Assembly (NCBI GenBank): GCA_052174455.1
Contig: JBQMRP010000071.1
Span: 124,001-188,000 of the forward strand
Reading direction: 5' to 3'
DNA: 64,000 nt
From: Arsenophonus sp052174455
GTDB lineage: Bacteria > Pseudomonadota > Gammaproteobacteria > Enterobacterales > Enterobacteriaceae
Shown here: piece after piece, positions 31,065 through 41,204 of the stretch
Numbering within the stretch: the stretch's first letter is position 1
Layout of the letters: every line of letters begins with the position of its first letter
Translations under genes and position numbers: made by a program
The notes under the pieces: model-generated
Database searches by the model: none
Told to the model about the DNA's origin: nothing
What the model saw: the letters and a program-made list of their open reading frames with translations, nothing else

Positions 31065-32825
31065 AGTCTGTAAGCAGCGTAACTATCTTGCTTAAGGGTA
31101 TTCATGATTTGAATACTGTTTTATACTCTGCGATATATGAATTTTTTCAAGAATTCATTTTAGATAGCTCAGGATGAATTCTCCTAGAAAGCATAAACCG
31201 AGTAAAATTAGGAAGACAAGACGCAACTTTACATTTTACACCACCTATTTATACCAAGCGATTATGATCTCCCTCTAGAAATGAATGAGGGTAGACCGAC
31301 TTTATTTTTATGACACAAAAAGTCATACAGTAATGTGTACGACTTGGTCTATAATTTTTCGACATAGAATATTATTAGCCTTTAGTAACGATAATCCGAA
31401 GTTTTTTATTAACTTACAGAATCAAGCTGATAACGTGCATATAATTTGGATTGAATGGCAATAACTAAAAGTATACTTGGCAATAAATTCATACCCTTTA
31501 TAAGGGAACTAGGGATAATTCTTCGTCTCCTTCTTGTCCCATCTTGGGATAAGCACAAAGATAATTTGGCCGATAGATCTGACGAATGGATAACAGTATG
31601 AAATTTCTATTTCTCTGGTAAGATGACCAGAGAATAATTTATTTAGATCTACTATATATCACCTAACTAAACTATTTTTACCATTGATGATAGCTGAAAT
31701 AATTTTCTTAAAAACACGTTAAAGTATCAACTCGTAGACCCATCTATCTATCAAGCGAATGGTTAATTGCAATAGTAAGGTTATTAGTGTATCCAGATGG
31801 ATACTTTCTATACCTCTGCTGAGTATTTCCATTGGTATTTTTTTCCAAAGCTGTAAATTAAAAAAAAGCCTGCAGTTCATGCGCGTCAAATCTACCGAGC
31901 AATGTAGATAGGGTAGCAGGTTCATATTTTACTGAACTGCGACTTGAAAATATTATATTTACAATGCCCATATTTTTTGGTTTTTTTAACAATAACTCGT
32001 TGCTACTTAACGTTTTGTTTCGCATTCTCACTTTTACGCTATGCTGCAGTGGATATGTAAATAGGATATTAAATTATATCTTTTATATGCCTTGCAGACT
32101 TATGGTTGAGAATTCAATCAACATCTCCATGTTTATGTCTTCGTCACTTGTTGCGGTCTGAATATTAAATATGCTTTATTGGCATGAGCTATTTTTAAAA
32201 ATAGTGGCAAAAAATTTGACTAAGCCTTCTCATCCGGCTGCTAGATCACAGTCATGACATGATAAATCCTAGTGTTTCCTGGTCTGTGGAGTATCCATGT
32301 TAGGAAGTAGTGACAGAGTTACCTGAAGACACAATAAATATGTTACTGAAAAGTGCAGTTCGCTAAAAAAACAAATAGGACGGTATAGATGAAATACCTT
32401 AAGTTCCATCTTAAATGTCACGTATTCATATTAAAGCTATGCCATTACCGAAAAAAAGGGGGTGATTGTAAATTATTACTATGACAATCTAATTAAGCAG
32501 TATCACCAGCAGATCCTGAGATAGGAAGAAATAATTTGGCACTATATTAGCCATATTCACTGTATCATGTTAAGATGGTTAATTATTATACTTTCTTGTT
32601 ATAATCTCAACGAGGCGCATTCTTAATGAAGATATATAAGGCGTTGAAGATGACGGGGCTTGTAAAAATACCGGAAAAAACCAGTGGTCGCGGGATTCGT
32701 GGTTCTCATGAAAGGATTTCTGAAAAAGATCTCGTACAAATACGTTCTATTTGGCGACAGGTTATTTTTTGCCGTGCTTACCTTGAAAAATAGATAATAG
32801 AATTATTGTTAGAAAGAATACACAC
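31065..32825. repeat. Unidentified 1.8-kb dispersed repeat, copy 1
   Basis: The reverse complement of this segment aligns collinearly with 41205-43005. Paired landmarks are 31140/42930 (atcatgaat...gaattcttgaaaaa), 31270/42760 (cctcattcattt), 31530/42515 (aagatggga), 31640/42400 (tagtagat.taaataaatta), 31760/42290 (gatagatagac.gatctacgag), 32290/41755 (cagaccagga) and 32720/41290 (gtcgcca.atag). The interior probably encoded a protein on the minus strand (plus in copy 2), but both copies are too eroded to classify. Its right end carries the open frame at 32626-32793. It could be an IS or transposon, or a duplicated chromosomal or phage segment. I could not match it to the IS256, IS481 or IS1595 families seen here. 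Confidence 0.65.
32626..32793 (+). CDS. Hypothetical 55-residue protein at the end of the repeat
   Basis: An open frame of 55 codons (MKIYKALKMTGLVKIPEKTS...) preceded by a possible ribosome binding site ('gagg' at 32612-32615) and a TATAAT-like hexamer near 32601. The product is basic and probably helical, with GRGIRG and ISEKDLVQIRSIWRQV segments, and resembles a small DNA-binding protein. I do not recognise the family. The inverted repeat copy has the same gene at about 41254-41400 on the minus strand, broken but still readable (KIYNVLK, then ..MWRQT). It lies divergent to the presumed larger gene of the repeat. Whether it is expressed is unknown, and an accidental survivor is possible. 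Confidence 0.45.
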   Translation: MKIYKALKMTGLVKIPEKTSGRGIRGSHERISEKDLVQIRSIWRQVIFCRAYLEK

Positions 32826-33109
32826 TCCAATAAAAGTTTAACTTACAATAGATCTAAACTGATTTTATCTGATTTTAGCAGATATGGGGTGGCTTTTATC
32901 TCTGCTTAAAAAGCAATTTAATTTCCTAACCATAAACTTTATATAATAAGATAATCAAGATCATCTTGAATAAAATTATGAGTAGTTGAAACTAGTTTTT
33001 ACCCCAATGCATTCCGCAATAGGTAATGAATTTTTTATCCGCTGAATTACAAGATGATTAGTTTTTTAAAATCCGTTGAATTATTAGTGAATTTATTGTA
33101 TGCCAGTCA
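32826..33109. other. AT-rich spacer
   Basis: Sequence between the 1.8-kb repeat and IS256 copy 6. Nothing recognised. Confidence 0.45.
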
Positions 33110-34435
33110 GGGTACAATCCACCTTGATTCTTCCTAAATCTGCTCTCCACAATTAAATAGGATACTGTTTTATTTATTACAGGATAAGCAGTATCCTATT
33201 AGCCAGTGCTAATTTTTAGCAGACGGAAGTAGCTTAAATACCATAAAAAGGATTATTTTATTCGAACCACATTTTTTCATACATCGCCTTCATAGCCTCA
33301 GTCACTGTTGAAAAAAATCAATTCAATTGGATTTGTTGTTCCTATGACGCCAAGTCCGCTCTGACGAGAAGATATAGAATGGCAGCAGTTCTTTTTTGAT
33401 TATTCTCCAACATTCTCCATTGCTGAATGATACGATGAAACTTTTTACAATAAATCATCAAAGACTTTATTATTGGAATCATAACTCTCTATTAGATAAA
33501 TATCATGCAGTTCATCCTTAATTTTTAGTTATATGCTTTTAGAGAGTGAAGCTATCACTTAGTTATTTTATATACAACCAAACAGTATTTATGCTACATG
33601 TCAGGGAATGTTTTATCATTATATTTTAAAAACTAAAGAACCATCTTTCGTAGAAATCCTGAAAATACAGTTAAGTCACGCGCACTTGCGACCATCCAGA
33701 AGTTCGGCCCAGTTCAATTTTAATTTTAATAACCATCTTTAACCGCAATGAGCTCCTTACGTTTTATGAGCAGTGATGCTAATAATACTACTAGGAAAAA
33801 GCGATCAACTTAACTAACAGAATGACATATACCTTCAGACAAGAAATAAAGGTTAGGCGTATAGATAAATTATACAACCTACCATTCTCTATGCTCTTTA
33901 ATCCATTACTGTTTCAGTCTACTTATAGTGCTTGTTAAAGAGACTATGTGCTTTTTATCGAAAAGCGGATCATGGCTTCATGAAAACTACCAGTGTATTC
34001 GTAGAACGGGAATAAGAGTGTTTCTTCGAGATTTTTGCATGCTTCAGATAAGACGGAAGCAAGGAGTTTTGAGGTATATTCGTTGCCATAGCCGAGCCTA
34101 ACTTTAGGCATTTTAATCTCAACATCACCATACAGTTTGCATGCTCGCCACGACAAATAATCGTTACGAACGACGCTATGAACGCCAATCAATAAAGCAG
34201 CGTTCAGTACATTATTACAGTATAGCTTTAAAGCTTATTCTCAACAGCGGTGTCTATGAGCTTTCTGGCAACATTACGGATGAGTTCATGCAATGGATAT
34301 AAGTAATATCTAGTTTCATAGATACCTTTTAGGATATATTTTATGCTATATCATACCTATGTTATTGATTTCATTCATGAAATTAATTAGGCAGGATACG
34401 ATTTTATGTTAGATGATCAGATACTAGAAATAAGC
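33110..34435 (-). mobile_element. Dead IS256-family element, copy 6
   Basis: This is a minus-strand IS256 remnant. The open frames at 33944-34192 are transposase pieces in two frames; for example, the reverse complement near 34090-34130 reads EIKMPKVRLGYGNE (family VKVPKVRDRTG). The right end ('gcaggatacgattttatg') is followed directly by an IS481 3' fragment. Confidence 0.7.
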
Positions 34436-34640
34436 ATAATTAAAGATGTATAATTATCATTTCAATTCTAATGAAGAGTTTCAGATCACTTTGAATCAAT
34501 ATGCTTTTCTGTACAATAAGGAATTACCTAATTAGTATTAGGTAATAAAACTTCATTGCAGTCTATGAAAGACTAGTTTAAAATTAAACCTGAATTATTA
34601 AATCATACTATTTTCCAGGAAATGATAATTATTCTTATGA
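34436..34640 (+). mobile_element. 3' fragment of an IS481-family element
   Basis: About 200 bp collinear with 7575-7765 of IS481 copy 1. It runs from the HHFNSxEExxITLxQY region (family HRFNSGEDLEQTLMRY) through LPQSxLGxKTSLQSMKD to the 'ttccaggaa.tgataa' end. The 5' part of the element is absent upstream, where IS256 copy 6 begins. The element was therefore cut down by that insertion and a deletion. Confidence 0.65.
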
Positions 34641-34726
34641 AGCTCAATGTAAAGATTAAATTATCATTATTTTATATTAAAAATTAACTGACAATAGATC
34701 CCCTTTAATAGAATTGAGTTAAGAAC

Positions 34727-36088
34727 ATGTTTGATAATTTAACTGATAGACTTTCACGTACATTGCAAAATATTAGTGGCCGTGGAAGATTGACTGAAAA
34801 TAATATTAAAGAAACATTACGTGAAGTTCGCATGGCGTTATTAGAAGCTGACGTTGCTTTGGTAGTTGTACGTGACTTTATTCAATCAGTAAAAGAAAAT
34901 GCAGTAGGTCAAAATGTCAATAAAAGCCTAACACCAGGCCAAGAATTCGTTAAAATTGTGCAAAATGAGCTTATTAGAGCGATGGGTAAGGAGAATAGTG
35001 TTTTAAATTTATCAGTACAACCTCCCGCCGTTATTCTTATAGTCGGATTACAAGGGGTGGGTAAAACCACCACTGTGGCTAAATTAGGAAAATTATTAAA
35101 AGAAAAACAGAAGAAAAAAGTTTTAGTGGTTTCTGCTGATATTTATCGTCCTGCTGCTATCAAGCAATTAGAAATATTGACTCAAACGATAGGCATTGAT
35201 TTTTTTCCATCAACTTCAAGCGAGAAGCCCGTTGAGATTGCAACTAATGCCTTACAACATGCAAAATTAAAATTTTATGATGTCCTAATTATCGATACTG
35301 CTGGGCGTCTGCATGTTAATGCAAGTATGATGAAAGAAATTCATGCAATCAATTTCGCCATTAATCCAATTGAAACCTTATTTATTGTTGATGCAATGAC
35401 TGGGCAAGATGCGGCTAATGCCGCTAAGTCGTTTAATAAAACGTTACCATTAACCGGTGTTATTTTAACAAAAATTGATGGTGATGCTCGTGGTGGTGCT
35501 GCATTATCAATTCGTTATATCACAGGAATACCTATTAAATTTTTGGGCATAGGGGAAAAAATTGATGGTTTAGAGCCTTTTTATCCTGACAGAATTGCCT
35601 CTCGCATCCTTGGTATGGGAGATGTCTTATCGCTAATTGAAGAGATAGAAAGAAAAGTTGACCGTAAAAAAGTAGAGAAGCTTGCTCATAAACTTAAAAA
35701 AGGGAATAGTTTTGATCTAAATGATTTTCTTGAACAACTTAAACAGATGCGTAATATGGGTGGTATGGCAAGCATGTTAAGTAAAATGCCGGTCATATCC
35801 CAAGTTCCTGATGCAGTTAAATCACAAATGGATGATAAAGTGTTGATTAGAATGGAAGCGATTATTAATTCAATGAGCAGTAAAGAACGACTAAAACCAG
35901 AAATTATTAAAGGATCACGCAAAAGACGCATTGCAACTGGTTCCGGCACGCAGGTGCAGGATGTTAACCGGATACTTAAACAATTTCATGATATGCAACG
36001 CATGATGAAAAAAATAAAAAAAGGCGGATTAGCTAAGATAATGCACGGGATGAAAGGTATGATGTCAGCAGGTTTCTCTAGCGATTAA
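34727..36088 (+). CDS. ffh: Signal recognition particle protein Ffh
   Basis: Ffh binds 4.5S RNA to form the bacterial SRP, which delivers nascent inner-membrane proteins to FtsY and the Sec translocon. The 453-residue product (E. coli 453) has the N domain (1-86), the GTPase G domain with GLQGVGKTTTVAKLGK near 107 (Val in place of the usual Ala), DTAGRL near 190 and TKIDGDARGG near 246, and the methionine-rich M domain (about 300-453) with GGMASMLSKMP. It is intact and lies upstream of the rpsP operon on the same strand, separated by a large hairpin. Confidence 0.96.
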   Translation: MFDNLTDRLSRTLQNISGRGRLTENNIKETLREVRMALLEADVALVVVRDFIQSVKENAVGQNVNKSLTPGQEFVKIVQNELIRAMGKENSVLNLSVQPPAVILIVGLQGVGKTTTVAKLGKLLKEKQKKKVLVVSADIYRPAAIKQLEILTQTIGIDFFPSTSSEKPVEIATNALQHAKLKFYDVLIIDTAGRLHVNASMMKEIHAINFAINPIETLFIVDAMTGQDAANAAKSFNKTLPLTGVILTKIDGDARGGAALSIRYITGIPIKFLGIGEKIDGLEPFYPDRIASRILGMGDVLSLIEEIERKVDRKKVEKLAHKLKKGNSFDLNDFLEQLKQMRNMGGMASMLSKMPVISQVPDAVKSQMDDKVLIRMEAIINSMSSKERLKPEIIKGSRKRRIATGSGTQVQDVNRILKQFHDMQRMMKKIKKGGLAKIMHGMKGMMSAGFSSD

Positions 36089-36162
36089 TAATTAATTATT
36101 AAATAAATAATTTGTATTTTTAATTGCTTTTATATTAAAAAAGTATAAAAATGAAATAATAT

Positions 36163-36201
36163 AGACAACTAGACTCTATTCTCGATAGAGTCTAGTTGTC
36201 T
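36163..36201 (+). terminator. Perfect 17-bp hairpin between ffh and rpsP
   Basis: A perfect inverted repeat (arms 36163-36179 and 36185-36201, AGACAACTAGACTCTAT and its complement, 5-nt loop) ends about 20 nt before the rpsP ATG. It could terminate ffh transcripts, although only a short T/A stretch follows. It could equally be a leader structure controlling the S16 operon. The perfect arms stand out against the eroded surroundings. Confidence 0.7.
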
Positions 36202-36221
36202 TGTTAATTAATGAGGGACTT

Positions 36222-36470
36222 ATGGTAATAATTCGTTTAGCTCGTGGTTGCGCAAAGAAGCGTCCGTTTTATCAAATCGTTGTTACAGATAATCGTAATG
36301 CACGTGATGGTAGATTTATTGAGCGTATAGGCTTTTTTAATCCTATTGCATCAGGTAACGCAGAAGAGTTGCGTTTAGATTTAGATCGTGTTGAATATTG
36401 GGTTGGTTTAGGTGCAACGGTTTCTGATCGTGTTTCTACATTGATCAAACAAGCAAAAAGAGTAGCTTAA
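36222..36470 (+). CDS. rpsP: 30S ribosomal protein S16
   Basis: S16 is a small-subunit assembly protein that binds 16S rRNA. I chose the ATG at 36222 (MVIIRLARGCAKKRPFYQ). It gives 82 residues, the E. coli length, and aligns with MVTIRLARHGAKKRPFYQ; a 'gagg' ribosome binding site lies at 36213-36216. The in-frame ATG at 36201 falls inside the hairpin arm and is unlikely. It is the first gene of the conserved rpsP-rimM-trmD-rplS operon. Confidence 0.97.
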   Translation: MVIIRLARGCAKKRPFYQIVVTDNRNARDGRFIERIGFFNPIASGNAEELRLDLDRVEYWVGLGATVSDRVSTLIKQAKRVA

Positions 36471-36479
36471 TTTGCTACG

Positions 36480-37034
36480 ATGATAATGAGTAAAGAGTTT
36501 TGCTTTAAAATCCCTTATAATCCTATAGTATTAGGAAAAGTAGGCTCTGTGCATGGAATTCGCGGTTGGCTCAGAGTTTTTTCATTCACCGAATATACTG
36601 AAGATATATTCAAGTATCAGCCTTGGTTTATTTATCATTCAAGTCAATGGCAACAACTGGAATTAGAAGGTTGGAAATATCATAATCAAGATATTATCAT
36701 AAAAATAAAGCATATTGATGATAGAATTTCTGCTAAGTTAATAACTAATTGCGAAATTATCGCTGATTCAGTACAACTACCTCTACTTGAAGGTAATGAG
36801 TATTATTGGAAAGATCTGATTGGTTGCCAGGTCATAACTACTAAAGGTTATAGTTTGGGTTATGTTCAAAATTTAATGGAAACAGGCTCAAATGACATAC
36901 TGATAATTAAAATAAATCTGAAAGATGCATTTGGTATTAAAGAACGATTAATACCTTTTCTTGATGAACAAGTAATCAAGAATGTTGATCTTCTTACTAA
37001 GATAATTAAAGTAGATTGGGATCTTGATTTTTAA
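36480..37034 (+). CDS. rimM: Ribosome maturation factor RimM
   Basis: RimM binds S19 and helps 30S head assembly and 16S rRNA processing. The 184-residue product has the N-terminal RimM domain (about 10-95, with NPIVLGKVGSVHGIRGWLRV) and the C-terminal PRC-barrel domain (about 100-184, with EYYWKDLIGCQV and KDAFGIKERLIPF). The E. coli-like start MSKEF is at 36486, two codons in; either ATG may be used. It begins 9 nt after rpsP and its stop is directly adjacent to the open frame of trmD. Confidence 0.95.
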   Translation: MIMSKEFCFKIPYNPIVLGKVGSVHGIRGWLRVFSFTEYTEDIFKYQPWFIYHSSQWQQLELEGWKYHNQDIIIKIKHIDDRISAKLITNCEIIADSVQLPLLEGNEYYWKDLIGCQVITTKGYSLGYVQNLMETGSNDILIIKINLKDAFGIKERLIPFLDEQVIKNVDLLTKIIKVDWDLDF

Positions 37035-37070
37035 ATGTTAATTAAAGGTTTATGGGTGGAGCGTAAGATG

Positions 37071-37826
37071 ATGTGGATTGGGATTATTAGCTTGTTTCCA
37101 GAAATGTTTCGCGCAATAACTGAATATGGAGTGATAGGTCGTGCAGTAAAAAATGGTCTATTGAATATACAGTGCTGGGATCCGCGAGATTATACTCACG
37201 ACAAGCATCGCACTGTAGATGGTCGTCTTTATGGCGGCGGTCCAGGTATGTTGATGATGGTACAGCCTCTTAGAGACACTATTCATGTAGTAAAATCTAA
37301 GATCGGTGAAAATTCTAAGGTAATTTATCTTTCACCGCAAGGACGCAAACTTAATCAACAAGCTGTTTGTCAATTGAGAGCGAACAAAAAGCTTATTTTA
37401 GTTTGTGGTCGATATGAAGGTATCGACGAACGGATTAATGAAGCTGAAATCGATGAAGAATGGTCAATTGGTGATTATGTTCTTAGCGGAGGAGAATTAC
37501 CAGCAATGGTGATGATCGATTCAATTTCTAGATTTATTCCTGGTGTATTAGGTCATCAGGCATCAGCAGAAGAAGACTCTTTTATGACTGGATTACTTGA
37601 TTATCCTCACTATACCCGTCCTGAGGTGTTAGAAGGTATGGAAGTTCCGAGTGTCTTATTGTCGGGGAACCATGCTGAAATAGAGCATTGGAGAAAAAAA
37701 CACTCACTAGGCCGAACTTGGCTTAGAAGACCCGAACTTCTAAAAAACCTAGCTCTGACTGATGAGCAAAAAATGTTGTTGGCAGAATTCCAACAGGAAT
37801 ATAAAGAACAAGAACATATTAACTAA
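37071..37826 (+). CDS. trmD: tRNA (guanine-N1)-methyltransferase TrmD
   Basis: TrmD is a SPOUT-family enzyme that makes m1G37 in tRNAs reading CCN, CUN and CGG codons, preventing +1 frameshifting. I chose the ATG at 37071 (MWIGIISLFPEMFRAI), which matches the E. coli start and has 'ggtggag' at 37054-37060 as ribosome binding site. The longer frame from 37035 would add 12 non-conserved residues. The product is 251 residues. The trefoil-knot SAM site is visible as YLSPQGRKLNQQ (near 87), CGRYEGIDERI (near 112) and SIGDYVLSGGELPAM (near 132). TrmD is essential in most bacteria, so its conservation is expected. Confidence 0.96.
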   Translation: MWIGIISLFPEMFRAITEYGVIGRAVKNGLLNIQCWDPRDYTHDKHRTVDGRLYGGGPGMLMMVQPLRDTIHVVKSKIGENSKVIYLSPQGRKLNQQAVCQLRANKKLILVCGRYEGIDERINEAEIDEEWSIGDYVLSGGELPAMVMIDSISRFIPGVLGHQASAEEDSFMTGLLDYPHYTRPEVLEGMEVPSVLLSGNHAEIEHWRKKHSLGRTWLRRPELLKNLALTDEQKMLLAEFQQEYKEQEHIN

Positions 37827-37882
37827 GACAATATATCACGTTGTCTTGTATATATCAGTTTATCTAATATAAAAGAGTGATT

Positions 37883-38236
37883 ATGAACAATATTATTAAA
37901 CAGCTTGAACAAGAGCAAATGAAGCAAAACATCCCTTCATTTCGATCAGGAGATACAGTAGAAGTTACGGTATGGGTGGTAGAGGGTTCTAAAAGACGTT
38001 TACAATCATTCGAGGGTGTGGTTATCGCTATTCGTAATCGCGGTTTACATTCAGCATTTACTGTTCGTAAAATTTCTAATGGTGAAGGTGTTGAGCGGGT
38101 ATTTCAGATGCATTCACCAGTTATCGAGAGTATTATAGTTAAGCGTTATGGTGATGTTCGTAGAGCTAAATTGTATTACCTGAGGGAGCGTTCTGGTAAA
38201 GCAGCTCGTATTAAAGAACGCTTAAATACTAAATAA
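37883..38236 (+). CDS. rplS: 50S ribosomal protein L19
   Basis: L19 lies at the 30S-50S interface. From the ATG at 37883 (MNNIIKQLEQEQMKQNIPSF) it is 117 residues, close to the 115 of E. coli and nearly identical in the core (FEGVVIAIRNRGLHSAFTVR). An upstream in-frame ATG at 37877 adds only two residues. It is the last gene of the operon and is followed by a strong terminator. Confidence 0.97.
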   Translation: MNNIIKQLEQEQMKQNIPSFRSGDTVEVTVWVVEGSKRRLQSFEGVVIAIRNRGLHSAFTVRKISNGEGVERVFQMHSPVIESIIVKRYGDVRRAKLYYLRERSGKAARIKERLNTK

Positions 38237-38254
38237 TTTGCTTCATTGCATCCT

Positions 38255-38299
38255 AAAAATCTTTAAAGCTCGCAAAAATTGCAAGCTTTAAAGATTTTT
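38255..38299 (+). terminator. rplS operon terminator
   Basis: A long inverted repeat (arms 38255-38273 and 38281-38299, nearly perfect over 19 bp, 7-nt loop) ending in TTTTT lies 18 nt after the rplS stop. It is a classic intrinsic terminator for the rpsP-rimM-trmD-rplS operon. Confidence 0.9.
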
Positions 38300-38739
38300 A
38301 TTACTTATTTTCAGTTTAATAGATTATTATTAGTAATTGTTTTTATAAAATCTTTTTATAATTTGTTGCAAACGGAGAAATATTTTTTTTTATCATAATA
38401 TGATTTTTTAATTTGATTTAATTATATAGTTCTCTTTTGTTCCCTTCTGTTCTATTCTGTATTGGAATAGCAAATATTCCTATATTTTGTCATCAATTGA
38501 TTATAATATTTACAGTTCAGATTCTCGTATACCTAAACTTAAAATTTATATAATACATGCAGAATAAAAAATTAAGCGGTAAAGGTAAAGGTAATGATCA
38601 TACAAAAGGTGAGCTTAATAATATTGGTATTTCTTATCAAGAGAAATTAATTAAATCGAAATAGCTTAAAAATATGATCTATTGGATCAATAATCAGTAA
38701 ATAATCATGAGTTATTAAAAAATTTAGTGCATAATGATC
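38300..38739. other. AT-rich spacer after rplS
   Basis: About 440 bp without an ORF or identifiable remnant. Confidence 0.5.
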
Positions 38740-40095
38740 AGGTGTCATCCTTTGCTCTGATGCTTCATAAATCTATTCTCTATCCTTAAATTGAACGTTG
38801 TTTACCACCAGAAGGTTAAAAGTAAAATCTCTTATTTTTCTGGTTGCAATTTTCTATGAGTAGATGAAAGTAGCTTAAATAGCATAAAGCATTGTTTTCT
38901 TCGAACCATAAATGCTTCATGCATCGGATTTGTAGCCTAAACGTCGCAAAGCTAATTTAATTGGATTCGTCACTCTTATTGATGGGGGCCAACTTCGCAG
39001 ACGGGAAAGCAGTAAATTCCAGTATTTTTCTTGCTGTTTCTTCAGTTTTTTCATCGCTGCAGGATATACTGAAAACCTTACCAACAAAACATTAAGCTTT
39101 ATTAGGGATACCGCAACTCTCTGGTAGTATAACTCCTAGTAGCTCCGCTTAACCTTAAATTTTAATTATATGCTTTTTGGGAGTAATTTAGCAACAATAT
39201 TATTTTGTGTACCTAAGAGTATTCCTGCTAGATATCCTGGAATATCCTTTTTCCGCTATTACATTCCAAAAAACCAAGCGCCGGCGTCCCTACCAAGTCT
39301 GAGAGATCCAGTTAAACATGCGCTTGTAGGTAATTAAGAAGTTCGTTCAGTTTATTTCTAATTCTCAATAACCATCTTTGAGCAAAATGAGTTCCTTATA
39401 CCCATTATGCAGTGATGTTGATAATGAAAAGCAGGTAAAGGTAATCACCGTCCCTGACAGGATATATGCCATCAGCACAAATAAACGTAATGCATATCGC
39501 TAAATCACGCAGCTATCATTATTTGCGTTTTTTAACTCATTGCTGTTTCAGTATGCTAATGGTACTAACAGAAAGAGATTATGCAATTTTTACTGATAAA
39601 TGCCATTATGGTTTTGTAAAAATCATCGGTATAGATGCCTCGAAGTTACAGTCATGACTAGAATTCTTTAATATTTTGCACGATTTAGCTAAGACAGTAG
39701 CAATGAGCTATTGAAGAATATTCCATCATTACTGCTGTAATCTTATTTCCTGATCTTAGCCACTTCAATCTCAACATTACCCATACCTGTTTATATTGGT
39801 TCCATATGGCAAATAAGGGTTATGGACGACGGATGACCATACGTAAAACAAGGAAGTGTTCAGAATGTTGTTGAAAGCATAGGTTCGAGCTCTGCCCTTA
39901 ACAACAGTGCTATCAACTAACTGGAACTGTTACGGACAAGTTCATATAAGAAAAGACAGGTAATATCTGGTTTCGCTGATATCTGTAGAGTAGAATTTTA
40001 TAACATATAATCTCTCTGTTGTTGAAATCATTCATGAAATTAATTAGCAAAAATATCTATCACCATTTTAAAAATCCTATACATCAGAGATGAGA
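38740..40095 (-). mobile_element. Dead IS256-family element, copy 7
   Basis: This is a minus-strand IS256 remnant, collinear with the other minus copies from the left end ('gatgcttcataaatctattctcc', about 38760) to the right end ('agagatgagaataac', about 40085). Transposase fragments are in the expected order and none of the frames is intact. Confidence 0.7.
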
Positions 40096-41204
40096 ATAAC
40101 TTTTAATAATCACTTATTCTCGCAGAATTATTTCTGATAATATTCAGTATCGTTACCTATGACTATTAATTATTTGTAGTTCTATTTTATTTTATTCGTG
40201 ATATGCATGCATACTAAAATATGTTCATACCTTAAAGTGTTAGCAATAGAATTTAATAATAGTTTATGTATTATAATGCTAGTTTTTTTAAAAAACTTCG
40301 CACTACTTATATATTGGCTGGAAATCTCTGATTACCGATCTGATAATTGATAATTCTTTTAATATAAAAATGACTAATATAGAAAATGATTATATATCGC
40401 ATATAATTACTACTATCATTTCTTATCATATAGAATTGTCATTGGCGACAGAGGTAATTAATCTAAATAGTTCTTAATATTTAGGTGATTTATTTAATTT
40501 ATTTGCTATAGTTGCCAGAATAACTGAATGATCGCAAATTCATAGTGAAATAGCTTCTCTACTCTTTATGGTGGTTGATTTAAAATAGTAATTTAAGATA
40601 ATTTAATAACGGAAATTAATGAAATGAGAACTGCAGTAATGCCAGATACCTTTATTGGATTAATTAATCAGGTTAAATTTTCTTATTAAAAATCCAAGAT
40701 AACTATGATGGTCTTATCATTTTAAAGAGAGCGAAATGCAAATATATAGTGCGCGAGATACTGGAAATTATAAAATACAGATGCGAAAATGTTAATTTAT
40801 TACCATTTTTAATGATTGTATTGTAGTCATGGTAATTTAAAAAAGATTTTCTTGTTAACCGTAGAGATTATTAACTTTTATAGAATAAATTACCAATGGT
40901 AATCTGTTAACTACAAGTATGATACTTAAAAATAATGTTCATGAAAGGAAATTAATCTTTAGATAATTAAATTATAAAATTAAATATGCTGTTTTTGTTT
41001 CTGTTACTGATGCTTGATGGTTAGGAAATTGAATTGCTTTTTAAATGAAGAGTAAAGTTATTTTTTACTAAAAATAGAATCGACTTACTATTGTGAAAAA
41101 TAATTGAATATTTAATCGGATTATTGTACTCAATAATCTATTATATTAATAATATTAACTCTAGATTTAGATTAGTAATCATCGTTTTTTCCATTTTATG
41201 CATT
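40096..41204. other. AT-rich eroded region, unidentified
   Basis: About 1.1 kb of AT-rich sequence with stops in all frames. In E. coli, aroF and the yfiLRNB genes lie between rplS and tyrA, but I could not recognise any of them here. Confidence 0.5.
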
